64,000 nt of DNA. Source: Paraflavitalea soli. GTDB taxonomy: Bacteria; Bacteroidota; Bacteroidia; Chitinophagales; Chitinophagaceae. A program made the translations under genes and the position numbers. Within the stretch, counting starts at the first letter, position 1. Each line of letters begins with the position of its first letter. Under the pieces are notes generated by a model. It had not been told where the DNA came from. It saw only the letters and a list, made by a program, of their open reading frames with translations, and searched no databases. This document shows, piece after piece, positions 8,070 to 18,100 of this stretch. The stretch lies in NCBI RefSeq assembly GCF_003555545.1, contig NZ_CP032157.1, positions 1,926,546 through 1,990,545 on the forward strand, read 5' to 3'.

Positions 8070-9086
8070 TCACAGCTGCCCGATCACCTTCACCGTATGC
8101 TCTACCATCTCCCTGGTAATATCCAGGTGCAGCACCAGGCGTATCTGGGTAGGGGCAATAGCAATGGCCCGTATATGGTTTTCCTTAAGACGCTCAACAA
8201 TGTCAGCAGCGGTACGGTTCGCCTTTACCTCAAAAATCACAATATTCGTTTCCACCGGCAATATCCCGGCCGTAAAGCCCGATTGCCGCAGCGCATCTGC
8301 CAGCATTTGGGCATGCTGATGGTCAGTCGCCAGCCGCTCTACATGGTTTTCCAGCGCATAAATTCCCGCTGCTGCCATATAGCCCGCCTGCCGCATACCA
8401 CCACCAAATACTTTGCGGATCCGTCTGCCTTTTTTGATAAAGGCCGCCGGGCCCATCAGGATACTACCCACCGGGCAGCCCAGTCCCTTATTCAGGCATA
8501 CCGATATACTGTGAAATAATTCGCCATGTTGCCGGGCCGATTCACCCCTTGCCACCAGGGCATTGAACAAGCGCGCCCCATCCAGGTGCAGGTGCAATTG
8601 ATGGTCATCACATACCTTCCGTATCTGTTGAATGGAAGCCAGGTCATAACAACTACCACCGCCACGATTGGCGGTATTCTCCAGGCACACCAACGAGGTA
8701 CGCGCCTTATGTACATCATCGGGATTGATCGCCTGCAATACCTGTTGCGCCGATATCCTGCCATGTTCGCCATCCAGCAGTCTTACCTGGGCGCCGGCAT
8801 TAAAAGCAATACCACCACCTTCATATTGGTACACATGGGCCGTTCTGTCGCAGATCACCTCATCGCCGGGCTGCGTATGGACTTTGATCCCCACCTGGTT
8901 CGACATAGTGCCCGTAGGGCAATACAAGGCCGCTTCCATGCCAAACAGGGCAGCAGCCATGCTCTCCAGTTTATTGACAGAAGGGTCTTCTCCAAATACA
9001 TCGTCACCAACAGGGGCTTTCAGCATCGCATCCAGCATGGCCGGAGTAGGGCGGGTTACCGTATCAGATCGCAGGTCAACTATCAT
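8070..9086 (-). CDS. Low-specificity L-threonine aldolase (PLP enzyme)
   Basis: The enzyme splits L-threonine or L-allo-threonine into glycine and acetaldehyde using pyridoxal phosphate. The start at 9086 gives the canonical opening MIVDLRSDTVTRPTPAML, while a longer frame to 9194 adds residues that do not fit. The PLP lysine is in VCLNKGLGCPVGS, and the cofactor aspartate is in LHLDGARLFNA. The conserved block DDVFGEDPSVNKLE is present near residue 28. At 338 residues it has the normal length for the family. It is a stand-alone gene. The enzyme may also act on related beta-hydroxy amino acids. Confidence 0.92.
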   Translation of the reverse strand: MIVDLRSDTVTRPTPAMLDAMLKAPVGDDVFGEDPSVNKLESMAAALFGMEAALYCPTGTMSNQVGIKVHTQPGDEVICDRTAHVYQYEGGGIAFNAGAQVRLLDGEHGRISAQQVLQAINPDDVHKARTSLVCLENTANRGGGSCYDLASIQQIRKVCDDHQLHLHLDGARLFNALVARGESARQHGELFHSISVCLNKGLGCPVGSILMGPAAFIKKGRRIRKVFGGGMRQAGYMAAAGIYALENHVERLATDHQHAQMLADALRQSGFTAGILPVETNIVIFEVKANRTAADIVERLKENHIRAIAIAPTQIRLVLHLDITREMVEHTVKVIGQL

Positions 9087-9125
9087 AGCTTGTAAAGTTA
9101 GCTGCGAAAGTACAGGAGATTGCAT

Positions 9126-9162
9126 TAAAAAGACAACCGCTCCGGTAAATTCCGGAGCGGTT
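9126..9162 (-). terminator. Rho-independent terminator of the giant T9SS protein gene
   Basis: A perfect 11-bp stem (9135-9145 with 9152-9162, AACCGCTCCGG) with a 6-base loop is followed on the minus strand by a T-rich tract. It lies 44 bases past the stop at 9206. A second small hairpin (9166-9181) is adjacent. Confidence 0.85.
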
Positions 9163-9205
9163 GGCAAACCCAAAGGGTTTGAGTGATTCAGCAAGGAATA
9201 TTATC

Positions 9206-12200
9206 TTATTTTTTGATGATCCTGTATACATGCCGCTCCCCATTCACCACCACGTGCAGCAGGTACATACCCGCCACCGTACCCGGAATATTCACTGGTA
9301 TATAATGAACACCTTTCTCCATGCTGCGCTTGCCTGTAAGGCCGGCTACATCAGAACGGCGTCCCATCAGATCAAACAAGGTAATTTCCGTCAGGCTGTT
9401 CTGCGACAACTGCAGCATCAACGTCGATTCATTCGTCACTGCATTCGTCGACAATAATATACTGGTGGTATTACAGCTGTTCACCGTGATGATGGGAGAG
9501 TACAACACCATGCCATTTTCATTGACCGTCTTCAACCGGTAATAAATAGTACCTGGCAGTGGCGACTGATCGGTCCATACATAGTTGCCGGATGCATTTG
9601 GCTTAACAGTACCGGCTGCAGAGAAGTTGACCTTATCGCTACTGCGTTCAACGCTAAAGTCGCCAATAACATTCGTAGCCGTGGTCCATTTCACTTGTAC
9701 AGTCTGCTCTCTGCACAAACCCGAGAACGATTTCAGCACCAGTGGCAGGGAAGTATTGGTAGAGATGGACCCCAATGTTAAGTAGGGTGTACTGTTGAAA
9801 ACAGAAGCAGGAACAGTCACTATAGCTACACCACCCGAAGTCGTAATGCTGATGGTGGGCGTAGTCAATATCGTAGCATTGGTGAAATCCCCATCGGCAT
9901 CTACCAGCAGCCGCAAGTCGCTGGTATTGAGGGATACGTAGCCTGGTGTAATCGCATCAAAATTGAACTTTAGCTTTACATCTGTATTCGTAAAATTGGT
10001 CTTTTGAACCAGCCATTCCCGTCCAATGCGGCAGCAAATGCCCGTTGGCCGATCGCCCAGAACCGTATAGGATGCATAGGGAAGACCATTATTATGCCCC
10101 ACAATAAAGTACGATTTATCGCCGGCGGTAAAGGTGCCGGTATTGGTGGCCTGGTTTACCGTTTCGCTTGGCCCGATATAAATCGTCATAATATCAGGAT
10201 TGGTGGAGGTACTCCTGGATTGCTTTTGTAGCAAGGCGCCATTATCATCCCGGGCAATACCAATAATATTATTGTTATAAGCGGCATTGGTGGCCACATT
10301 CCATACAATGGTGTTGTCGGAGGCCCGATAATTATGTCCCAGCGTCACTCCATATTTAATGCCCAGGTAGGTTTCCACTTTCTCCCGTGTAGTAGTGCCA
10401 TGTGAGGTATTCGCATAGGTGATGATCTCAGCGATGCCGCCATCATAGAATTCAAGGTTACCACTTTTTTGATAGCCCAGTGCATTATTCATATTGGTGG
10501 CAATCCGGCCAAATCCTGCCTGCGTGCCCAGGGAGGTACCTGCCCGGAAGGTTTCACGGCGGGAATAATTATAATCAAACGTAAACATACTGAGCATGTC
10601 TGTCGTCCACACATTGCTAACAATCTGGTCATTCATATTCCAGCTGTCATTGACAGAATAGCCACTACGCACATCAAAGGAATTGAACTTATTCATACCT
10701 GCCTCTCCGGCAAACAGGAACTTACCGGGCGTGGTCAGGTTATTCGCGCCGGGAACGATCACCGCATACACTTCGTAGGGATTGCTGGCTGTAGACATTA
10801 CGCCATTACTTGTAATATCCATAAAGTCGGCATCAGACGTAGCTTGCGCCGCTTCATCAAAATCAACCACGGGGTTGAAATTCATGTTTTTGGTAGCCGT
10901 ATTCCTATACCTCGGCTGGTTGTTGGCAGTACCATTGGTAGCATGCCGGGCATTACCCGATTGATCATTCCAACTGCTTATCCTCGTATTATCTGTAGTA
11001 CTCGAGGTCCCTGCATCCGCCTTCACCCAGAAACTGGCGCCCGTAATACCACCCGGCGCCGGGCTGCAGGCAACGATCGTTCGCCAACTGGGAGGATTCG
11101 TTACCGAAGGCGCATAGGCAGTTCCTGCCACAGTGATCTCAGTACACCGCGCATCCAGCGTTTGTGATACAACCGCTGTAGGACTTATATCATAAGCTAT
11201 CCAGAAATAATTGGTTCCCGGCACCAGCTTTTGTGTTCCATTAACAGTGATCGTGGTTGAAACAGGGGTAATGGTAGCGCCTCCCAACTCATTGGCCGGG
11301 GCAAAACCACTCGCATCTCCCGTGTAATAAACGTGGATGCCGGTCAGGTTGGCTACCGCTGTAGTAACAATGTCAAACTTCATCTGTGTAAGATTGATGG
11401 GAGAGGTCACCCCCTTTGTTACTACCTGCACACTAATAATACCTTGTTGCTGCGTATTACATTTTGAAACATTGGCCGTGATCTGTCCGGTAGTAGAAGA
11501 CACGTAGGTCATATTGTTGGGTGTCCACCTGTAGGTCCGGCCATCTTCAGGCTTTTGATAAAGCCAGTTAGTTTCCGATCCATAGGTGGCTACTGCAGAA
11601 CCATCGAGACCACTGACGGAATAAAAATCGGTCGCACTTACACCGCCATTGATACCTATTGAGGCCGAGCCATTGTTGACTGATTTATTATTCTGATCAT
11701 AAATAAATTCAATAATGTTCGTGCCTTCATACAATTTCACCTGAAAGGAGATGACAGCACCGTTTGCATTATAGTTCCAGCGTGCATTATTCCATTGAAC
11801 CGTTAATATCCGGCTGCCCGTAGTGCCGGTCACCGCGTAGGTAAGACCGCCACCCGGTATCCACAGGTCATCCCATAAAGGCGCAATAATTGGACCATTG
11901 CCAGTAGTAGTAAGGGCGTTGCTGTTCAGCGTATTCGTGGTATTGTTTCCCAAACTAAGCCATCCATTGGTACTCACCCTGAAATCAGAATAAGCGCCAC
12001 CGGCATAATAAAAAGTAAAACCAAGGAATAAATTACTGGACAATCTATCGTCCTCGTTGTTGGTAAATACGGTAGTACCAGAGATAGCGTTCCAGGTTCC
12101 GCTTACCGAAGTGAAGCTAAAGCTTAGTTGGCTGAAGGAATCAATACTGTTTAAGCAGCTAATCAATGTTAGCAATAACACAAGCCTCCACTTGTGTAGA

Positions 12201-12211
12201 AATTTTTGCAT
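9206..12211 (-). CDS. Large T9SS-secreted multidomain surface protein
   Basis: The 1001-residue product has an N-terminal signal peptide (about 1-28, ending SFSQ) and a C-terminal type IX secretion sorting domain (about the last 75 residues), which contains ITLFDLMGRRSDV and ends in GMYLLHVVVNGERHVYRIIKK-like sequence. It should therefore cross the outer membrane and be attached to the cell or released. Between these lie a beta-sandwich at about 30-230 with FRVSTNGWLSLGN, an Ig-like stretch (about 235-380), and a concanavalin/LamG-like region starting ITGASFWVKADAG (about 390-620). Further beta domains follow. It resembles adhesins or polysaccharide-binding proteins; no catalytic motif is evident. 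Confidence 0.85.
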   Translation of the reverse strand: MQKFLHKWRLVLLLTLISCLNSIDSFSQLSFSFTSVSGTWNAISGTTVFTNNEDDRLSSNLFLGFTFYYAGGAYSDFRVSTNGWLSLGNNTTNTLNSNALTTTGNGPIIAPLWDDLWIPGGGLTYAVTGTTGSRILTVQWNNARWNYNANGAVISFQVKLYEGTNIIEFIYDQNNKSVNNGSASIGINGGVSATDFYSVSGLDGSAVATYGSETNWLYQKPEDGRTYRWTPNNMTYVSSTTGQITANVSKCNTQQQGIISVQVVTKGVTSPINLTQMKFDIVTTAVANLTGIHVYYTGDASGFAPANELGGATITPVSTTITVNGTQKLVPGTNYFWIAYDISPTAVVSQTLDARCTEITVAGTAYAPSVTNPPSWRTIVACSPAPGGITGASFWVKADAGTSSTTDNTRISSWNDQSGNARHATNGTANNQPRYRNTATKNMNFNPVVDFDEAAQATSDADFMDITSNGVMSTASNPYEVYAVIVPGANNLTTPGKFLFAGEAGMNKFNSFDVRSGYSVNDSWNMNDQIVSNVWTTDMLSMFTFDYNYSRRETFRAGTSLGTQAGFGRIATNMNNALGYQKSGNLEFYDGGIAEIITYANTSHGTTTREKVETYLGIKYGVTLGHNYRASDNTIVWNVATNAAYNNNIIGIARDDNGALLQKQSRSTSTNPDIMTIYIGPSETVNQATNTGTFTAGDKSYFIVGHNNGLPYASYTVLGDRPTGICCRIGREWLVQKTNFTNTDVKLKFNFDAITPGYVSLNTSDLRLLVDADGDFTNATILTTPTISITTSGGVAIVTVPASVFNSTPYLTLGSISTNTSLPLVLKSFSGLCREQTVQVKWTTATNVIGDFSVERSSDKVNFSAAGTVKPNASGNYVWTDQSPLPGTIYYRLKTVNENGMVLYSPIITVNSCNTTSILLSTNAVTNESTLMLQLSQNSLTEITLFDLMGRRSDVAGLTGKRSMEKGVHYIPVNIPGTVAGMYLLHVVVNGERHVYRIIKK

Positions 12212-12641
12212 GGGAAAATGGATTTAGGGGTTTCCTTTGTGTAGGGGTCAACTACGTTACAGGATATTAAAACGATTTAATGTCCCGCAGATTGCTTCTG
12301 CATGGTAAAAAAAAATAAAGTATAATTGACTTATGTGTTAAATGAAGTAGTTGAAGCTATTAGACAGGCTATAAAATACCTATTCACAAAGCTGCATCAC
12401 AGCTCATATTTATTATTCCTTGATAATAGTCAAACCCGCACCAGGCCTGCAAAAAGCCCGAAGCAGTTCTACGATAGTTACACTTATTATCGCCGGTATC
12501 TTATACTATAGAGTAGGTGTATAAGACCCCGGGGTTCTATTTTGTTTTGGTAAATAACAAATCTGTCGATGCTGTAACGTTGACCAGGAAACCACTAATT
12601 AAAATACTGAAAGAGGAGAAGAAAGCAGATTGCAATAAATC
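12212..12641. other. Intergenic stretch without supported gene
   Basis: This AT-rich stretch upstream of the T9SS protein gene contains only short frames with no recognisable content. It presumably holds the promoter of the 9206-12211 gene, but no exact TAnnTTTG match stands out near its start. Confidence 0.5.
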
Positions 12642-12800
12642 TTATCGTTTGATCACGCCAGTGATCTTAAGGAGTATATAAACATTGTAACCGGGGATGA
12701 TAGAGGCCCAGCCTGGCTGGCCTGCCTTCTCAAAAATATGCCACAGTAGGGCAATAACAAATACAACCACAAAAACCTGGAGGGTTAAAGTAAGTAACAT
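12642..12800 (-). CDS. 52-residue membrane micro-protein resembling DUF5684
   Basis: The frame encodes 52 residues: a hydrophobic helix (about 2-22, LLTLTLQVFVVVFVIALLWH) followed by FEKAGQPGWASIIPGYNVYI and a short basic tail. The block with KAGQPGWA, IIPGYN and a following hydrophobic run is the hallmark of the DUF5684 membrane family, which is usually longer and has further helices. Here it ends at LLKITGVIKR, so it may be a natural short version or a remnant of a longer gene. It lies alone in the 770-base gap. The conserved motif makes coding likely; the function is unknown. Confidence 0.6.
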   Translation of the reverse strand: MLLTLTLQVFVVVFVIALLWHIFEKAGQPGWASIIPGYNVYILLKITGVIKR

Positions 12801-12979
12801 AGCGTACGGATTTAGTTAAGTACAATATAGTAGCACCGCGACTTATATACAAGTATAGCCCACCTATTTAATTTATTGTGACTCACCTAAAAGAAAGCCC
12901 GGCGACTGTACTAAGGAAGTAGACCCGCTTGATCCTGATCAACAGGCATAAACCGCAACACATTCATTATTGACAACGA

Positions 12980-13369
12980 TCAATTAGAATACAATTCCAG
13001 CGGCAAACCATCCGGATCAGCAAAAAAAGTAAATCGACGGCCCGTGTATTCATCCGTGCGGATCGCTTCAACTACTACCCCCTTCGAATGAAGCCAGGTA
13101 ACCGCCGCTTCGATGTCAGTTACACCAAATGCCAGATGCCGCAATCCACAGGCCTCCGGACCACTCGGACGGGGTGGGGGATCGGGAAAGGAAAACAACT
13201 CGATCAGGTATTGCCCGTTGAGGCAAAGGTCCAGCTTAAAAGATTGCCGGGCCGCCCGGTACACTTCCTGCTGAATGGTAAAACCCAATATGTCAGTATA
13301 AAACTGTTTCGACCGTTCGTAGTCCGAACAGATGATGGCGATATGATGTACTTGCTGAAGCGCTAACAT
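12980..13369 (-). CDS. VOC/glyoxalase-fold metalloprotein, YaeR (GloA2)-like
   Basis: The start at 13369 gives the 129-residue frame that opens MLALQQVHHIAIICSDYERS, closely resembling YaeR (GloA2) of enterobacteria from end to end. Shared blocks are FYTDILGFTI, YLIELFSFPDPPPRPS, EACGLRHLAFGV and FTFFADPDGLPLELY. His9 or His10, Glu in LIELF, His in LRHLAF and Glu in LPLELY are the expected metal ligands of the vicinal oxygen chelate fold. The substrate is not established; glyoxalase-like activity is possible. Its start lies 20 bases past the end of the hemerythrin-like gene on the same strand, so the two are probably co-transcribed. Confidence 0.85.
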   Translation of the reverse strand: MLALQQVHHIAIICSDYERSKQFYTDILGFTIQQEVYRAARQSFKLDLCLNGQYLIELFSFPDPPPRPSGPEACGLRHLAFGVTDIEAAVTWLHSKGVVVEAIRTDEYTGRRFTFFADPDGLPLELYSN

Positions 13370-13389
13370 GCCACGAAGATACCTGATTT

Positions 13390-14091
13390 CTACATCTCTG
13401 TCCCTTCTGCAAGTGCTTCCTGTATAGTTTGCCACCGGTAGGCAGACAACTCCTTTTCGGCACTGTTGAAGAAACTACTGAAAATAGCAGTAATGCATGT
13501 TTTCTCAATGGCCCGCAGCCATCCTATGATCTCCGCATTGTTCATACCACGGATCACCCATTTACTCAACATCGCTAGGTCTCTGGCCGGCAGCTTGCCT
13601 ACGATCTCTTTTTCCAGTCCCAGCAATTCTGCATCATTATAATAACGCCACAATAAACTGTTCAGCAAACTGTCTTCCCTTGTCATACAATCCAGGTGCG
13701 TGACCAGGAAACTGGTGAATGCTTTCAGAATGAGTTTTCCCGCTGCCGCTTTTTCTCTGGCGTCCACGGCATGACAATAAGCATTCATGGCTCCGCGCAG
13801 CTTTTGTGCCTGTATCGTATTGGCCTGGTATTGCTGCTTCATATTGCCAATCAGTTGAGGGTGATATGCTATAACGTAGGGAAAAATAAACCGTTCTACA
13901 TGCAGGATGTGCTGATTGAAACAATACAGCGCTTCCCCGATGCTTTCCTGTGCCCGGACAGCTTCCTGCTCCCTGGTAAAATCAGTTTGTTGCACCTGCA
14001 TGCCCGTCTCATACAAAAAAGCCCTTAACCCCTTGTGCACCTGGTTGAAGATATTATATCGGTCCATAGTATACGAATTTTTGCTACTCAT
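13390..14091 (-). CDS. Hemerythrin-like helical protein
   Basis: A long frame reaches 14223, but its first part overlaps a hairpin (14198-14220) and encodes an unlikely lead-in, so a start at 14091 (MSSKNSYTMDRYNIF) or 14067 (MDRYNIFNQVHK) is preferred. The 233-residue protein is almost entirely helical, with His residues placed as in the hemerythrin/HHE fold: NQVHKGLR, NQHILHVERF, AYHPQL and THLDCM. Such domains bind a di-iron centre and sense or carry oxygen or nitric oxide. The C-terminal half includes a helical region ending in LAEGTEM. The next gene (YaeR-like) begins 20 bases downstream. Metal binding is inferred. Confidence 0.6.
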   Translation of the reverse strand: MSSKNSYTMDRYNIFNQVHKGLRAFLYETGMQVQQTDFTREQEAVRAQESIGEALYCFNQHILHVERFIFPYVIAYHPQLIGNMKQQYQANTIQAQKLRGAMNAYCHAVDAREKAAAGKLILKAFTSFLVTHLDCMTREDSLLNSLLWRYYNDAELLGLEKEIVGKLPARDLAMLSKWVIRGMNNAEIIGWLRAIEKTCITAIFSSFFNSAEKELSAYRWQTIQEALAEGTEM

Positions 14092-14184
14092 CCAAATATC
14101 CGATACCAATACCAGGATAACCAATCCTATCCGAATGAATTGCAACAACATTAGAATGATCTGCCACATTTTCCCGCCGGCCCA

Positions 14185-14220
14185 TTCATAATAAAGAACG
14201 GGGCCTGTTATAAGCCCCGT
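14185..14220 (-). terminator. Probable terminator of the DUF5602-like lipoprotein gene
   Basis: ACGGGGC (14198-14204) pairs with GCCCCGT (14214-14220); on the minus strand a T-rich stretch follows. It is 25 bases past the stop at 14246. Confidence 0.6.
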
Positions 14221-14245
14221 CATTTACTGTAAAAATAGCTGCCGC

Positions 14246-14995
14246 TTAAGAGGCCTGACGCTGCACAAAATCTTCCAGGATAATATCAGTCACGCCGTCG
14301 TGCCTTTTAATGCTTGTTTTCGTTGGATAATAGCCTGCTTTCTGAAACTTTACAGGTTGGGGAATAGACCGGCTAAAATTGATCGTCGTGTCAATAAATG
14401 CCTTGGTGATCATGGGCTCCATAAAAGTCACTTTACCATCATAACTGCCATAAATAAAAGTTTGGGTAAAGGTTTTACCACCTCCCAATTCACCAGACGT
14501 GGGATCCAGCCAGTGCATACCCATTTTGGGAACACCAGGCGCCGGGGCAATATGGCCCGCAGGGAGATAGGCTGCATCCGGAAACTTGTTCATCTTCGTT
14601 TCATCCGTTGTAGCATCTACCTCGGCTGGTGATACAAAGTAATAATGGAAGTCAAAGTGCGGCAACATATACATGGGACCTTCATGACCGCTGGGGTTCC
14701 AGTCCAGCAGCACGTGGTTAAAAGGCGTACCATGTTTTTCATTGAGCGAAAGTACCAGGTGGTTTTCATGACCAGTATGGTTTGAATTAATGGGAACACT
14801 GCTCAATGCCGCATCACTAATGGAGATCGCCAGCTTTTCGGGTGTGCCATCGGTCTTCAGTTTTGACCAGGTCCACGCTTTCCCATTATACAGCTGCTGT
14901 ACATTACCTTTTAAAATGCCGTCATCGTCCTTGTCTTTCTTACAGGCGGTTGCCAATGCTGCTACTGCCAGGCAGCTCAAAAACACTTTTTTCAT
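14246..14995 (-). CDS. Lipoprotein with DUF5602/TTHB210-like domain
   Basis: The start at 14995 gives a lipoprotein signal (MKKVFLSCLAVAALATAC, lipobox ending at Cys18) followed by a basic-acidic linker KKDKDDDG. The 249-residue protein then carries a beta-rich domain with PHFDFHYYFVS, VPKMGMHWLDPTSGEL and FIYGSYDGKVTFMEPMIT, which I recognise as the DUF5602/TTHB210-like fold. The conserved histidines (HFDFH, GMHW) suggest a metal or ligand site. It is expected to sit in the outer or inner membrane, facing the periplasm or surface. No partner gene is adjacent. The biochemical role is unknown. Confidence 0.75.
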   Translation of the reverse strand: MKKVFLSCLAVAALATACKKDKDDDGILKGNVQQLYNGKAWTWSKLKTDGTPEKLAISISDAALSSVPINSNHTGHENHLVLSLNEKHGTPFNHVLLDWNPSGHEGPMYMLPHFDFHYYFVSPAEVDATTDETKMNKFPDAAYLPAGHIAPAPGVPKMGMHWLDPTSGELGGGKTFTQTFIYGSYDGKVTFMEPMITKAFIDTTINFSRSIPQPVKFQKAGYYPTKTSIKRHDGVTDIILEDFVQRQAS

Positions 14996-15152
14996 TTGAT
15001 AATAATTTGGTGCGCTTAAATCGCTATTGTAATAATTTTCACAAAGCTGCATTACCCAAGCCTGCCAGCCATTGCCAGACTGTATGAAATGCAGGCAAGC
15101 TTGTATGAGTTGATGATAATTTTACAGCACATGTAAGTTCATATGGCCAATC

Positions 15153-18100
15153 ATGGCTATATTTGGTAAGTATTTTAACCCTCAATCGTTGTCCAAATAT
15201 TTTCATTTACTCGCCGTATGCATACTGTGGTGCCATATTTCGCTGGCCCGCCAGGTAATTGCCAAAAAGGGAAGCAAATCTGAATTCCTCGCTGCTCCCA
15301 CAGCAGGCGTCCCCGACGCCCGGCAATATGTATTTTCCCGGTTTAGTACTTTTAATGGCCTCGCCTCCAATATGGTCAATAACCTCGTGCAGGATCGCAG
15401 AGGATATATGTGGCTGGCTACTCCCAATGGCCTGCAGCGCTATGATGGCAACAAATTCATCACTTTCAAACATCAGCACCGCGATCCACTCACATTGCCC
15501 GATGACAACGTAGGCCGGGTATACATGGATAAACAGAACAGGTTATGGGTATTGACCGCCGATAATAAGATCGGCATCTTTGATACGGAAAACTTTTCCT
15601 ACCATGGCGTCAGGATTGCCTGGCAAAAAGATACTCCCACCGTTTTTGTCGCCAAGACCATGGTGGAAAAAGGTGATGGAAAAGTATTGCTCATGATGGG
15701 CTGGCATGAAGTATATGAATTCTCCGAAGCATCCAATAGCTTTGTCATCACCGAAAAAATAGTCTACAAACCCGCCCAATGGAAAAGACTGTCATTTTTT
15801 CAGGATACCCTCACCGGGCGTTCCTGGCTCGGCTGCGATTCAGGATTGGTCATGTACGACCCGGTCACAAAGAACATCAATTACCGCGGGCACAATCCAG
15901 ACCACAATAAGATCATAGAGGCCATGAGTGAACCCACTAATGTGCACTTAACGTTTATTGACGAGTCGGGCCATGCAGCATTCGCTACCTGGGATCAGAA
16001 ACGGGACGGTGGTCCACGCTTACATTATTACAACACCAAAACCGGTGAAAAGCGAAAACACGATATTAATGGAGAATTGTATGGAGGCGGCTATGGCGAG
16101 ATTCACGGCATAGTGCAACAACGCAACGGCCGCTTATGGGTCCTCGGCCTTCCGTTTATTGCTGAATATGTAGGAGGTAAACACGCACTGCAAGGCTTGC
16201 GCAATGAACACAAGGATGAGCAGAGCCTCAGCTTTGATGTAGCCAATTACATGTATGAAGACCATGCCCAAAACCTGTGGGTATGCACCAGCAACGGCCT
16301 GTTCCTCTTCAATCCCGATGCCCAGGTATTTAATGCCTACAATTTATTGCGTCCTGATGGAGCAGGGGTAGTGGATGGCCCCTCCAAATGTGTGCTCGAA
16401 GTAGACAGCAACCAGATATGGGTAGGTACCTGGGGCGTGGGCATCTATGCCTACGACAGGAATTTCAAGCCCATTAACCTCCCTGCCTCCATGGACCGGT
16501 ATCAGGCCCCTTATGCCATCTGGTGCATGGAGCGCCAGCGCACCACCGGCAATATATGGATGGGCGGGCAGGACGGCTTCATAGTAATACACCAACCCGC
16601 TACCGGACAAACCGGCGAATACCGCTTTGATGCTTTTGAAGGCCGCACCATCCGCCAGATGGTGCAGGACCATCAGGGTAACCTCTGGTTTGGTACACAG
16701 GGAGGTCGTGTAGTAAAATGGACCTACCAACCCGGCAGGGATACAAAAGAGGGCTTTACCGAGATCACAAAGTCAGCCCTGATATTAAAATTATTTGTGG
16801 ACAAGGACGGCTTTATATGGGTAGGCACCTTTGGACAAGGATTGCTGAAAATAGATCCAATCACCAATAAGATCATTGAACATTATGGCGCTAAAGGTCC
16901 TAAAGGCAGGCGCATGTGGAACGATAGTCCCAGTGATATAGTGCAGCTCAACGATAGCATCCTCGTGGTGGCCAATCATGGGCTCTCTTTGCTAAATGTA
17001 AGGACCGGCAACATTGGCTTTATCAGTACCGATGAAGGATTACCCGCCAATAACGTGATGTGCCTGGCAAAAGATAAACGTGGTATGCTGTGGTTGGGTA
17101 TGATCAGTGGTATTTGCCGGGTGAACCTCGAAAAAATGACCTTTACTTATTATGACCGTCGTGATGGTATGCCGGCTGATTATTTTGAATGTGATGATGC
17201 CCACCATCTCAGCGACGGGCGCATCCTGTTTACCAGCGCACATAACTTCGTTGTCTTTGATCCGGAAAAGATGGTTAAGAATACCCCGCCTCCGGATGCC
17301 GTGCTGAAAGATATCAGGTTGGCCAATATTTCCCTGCCCATGGATTCCGTGAGCAAGCTCTTTGCTATCCACCTGCAGCATGATAAAAGTTCCATTACCA
17401 TAGAATTTGGCGGCTTCAACTATACCCGCCAGGATAAGGTTGATTTTTATTATCAGTTGGCAGGCGTAGACAAAGATTGGGTGCATGCCGATGATCGACG
17501 CCAGGCCATGTACAACTACCTTCGTCCGGGCAATTATATCTTTAAGGTAAAAAGTAAAAATGCAGATGGGGTGGAAAGCACCGGCATTACCTCCCTGCGG
17601 ATCAGTGTGGAACCTCCTTTTTGGCGTACCTGGTGGTTTTACAGCTTCCTCGTCCTGTTAGCCATTGGCATCCTGTATTGGATAGACCGTGAGCGCATGC
17701 GGCGCATCCGTGAGCTCCAGGCCATGCGCACACAAATTGCCGGCAACCTCCACAGTGATATCAATACAACCCTCAACAACATCAACATGCTGAGCGAGAT
17801 GGCCAAGATCAAAGCCGATAAAGACCTTACCCGCTCCAAAGAATACATAGACCAGATCAGTGAAAAAAGCCACAATATGATCATTGCCATGGACGATATG
17901 TTGTGGAGCATCGATCCGCAAAACGATAGCATGGAGAAAACCCTGCTGCGGATGCTGGAATATGTAGATGCACTCATCAACCGGCACGGCGCCAATATAG
18001 ATATACTGGTGGATGAACACGTACGTTCATTGCAGCTCGACATGAAATCACGCCATGAAATGTTGCTTATCTTCAAAGAAGTATTGCGCAATATGGTCAC

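Noticed and set aside
13390-14223. Longer frame for the hemerythrin-like protein
   Set aside because: The added N-terminus overlaps a hairpin that ends the neighbouring gene, so translation should start at 14091 or 14067.
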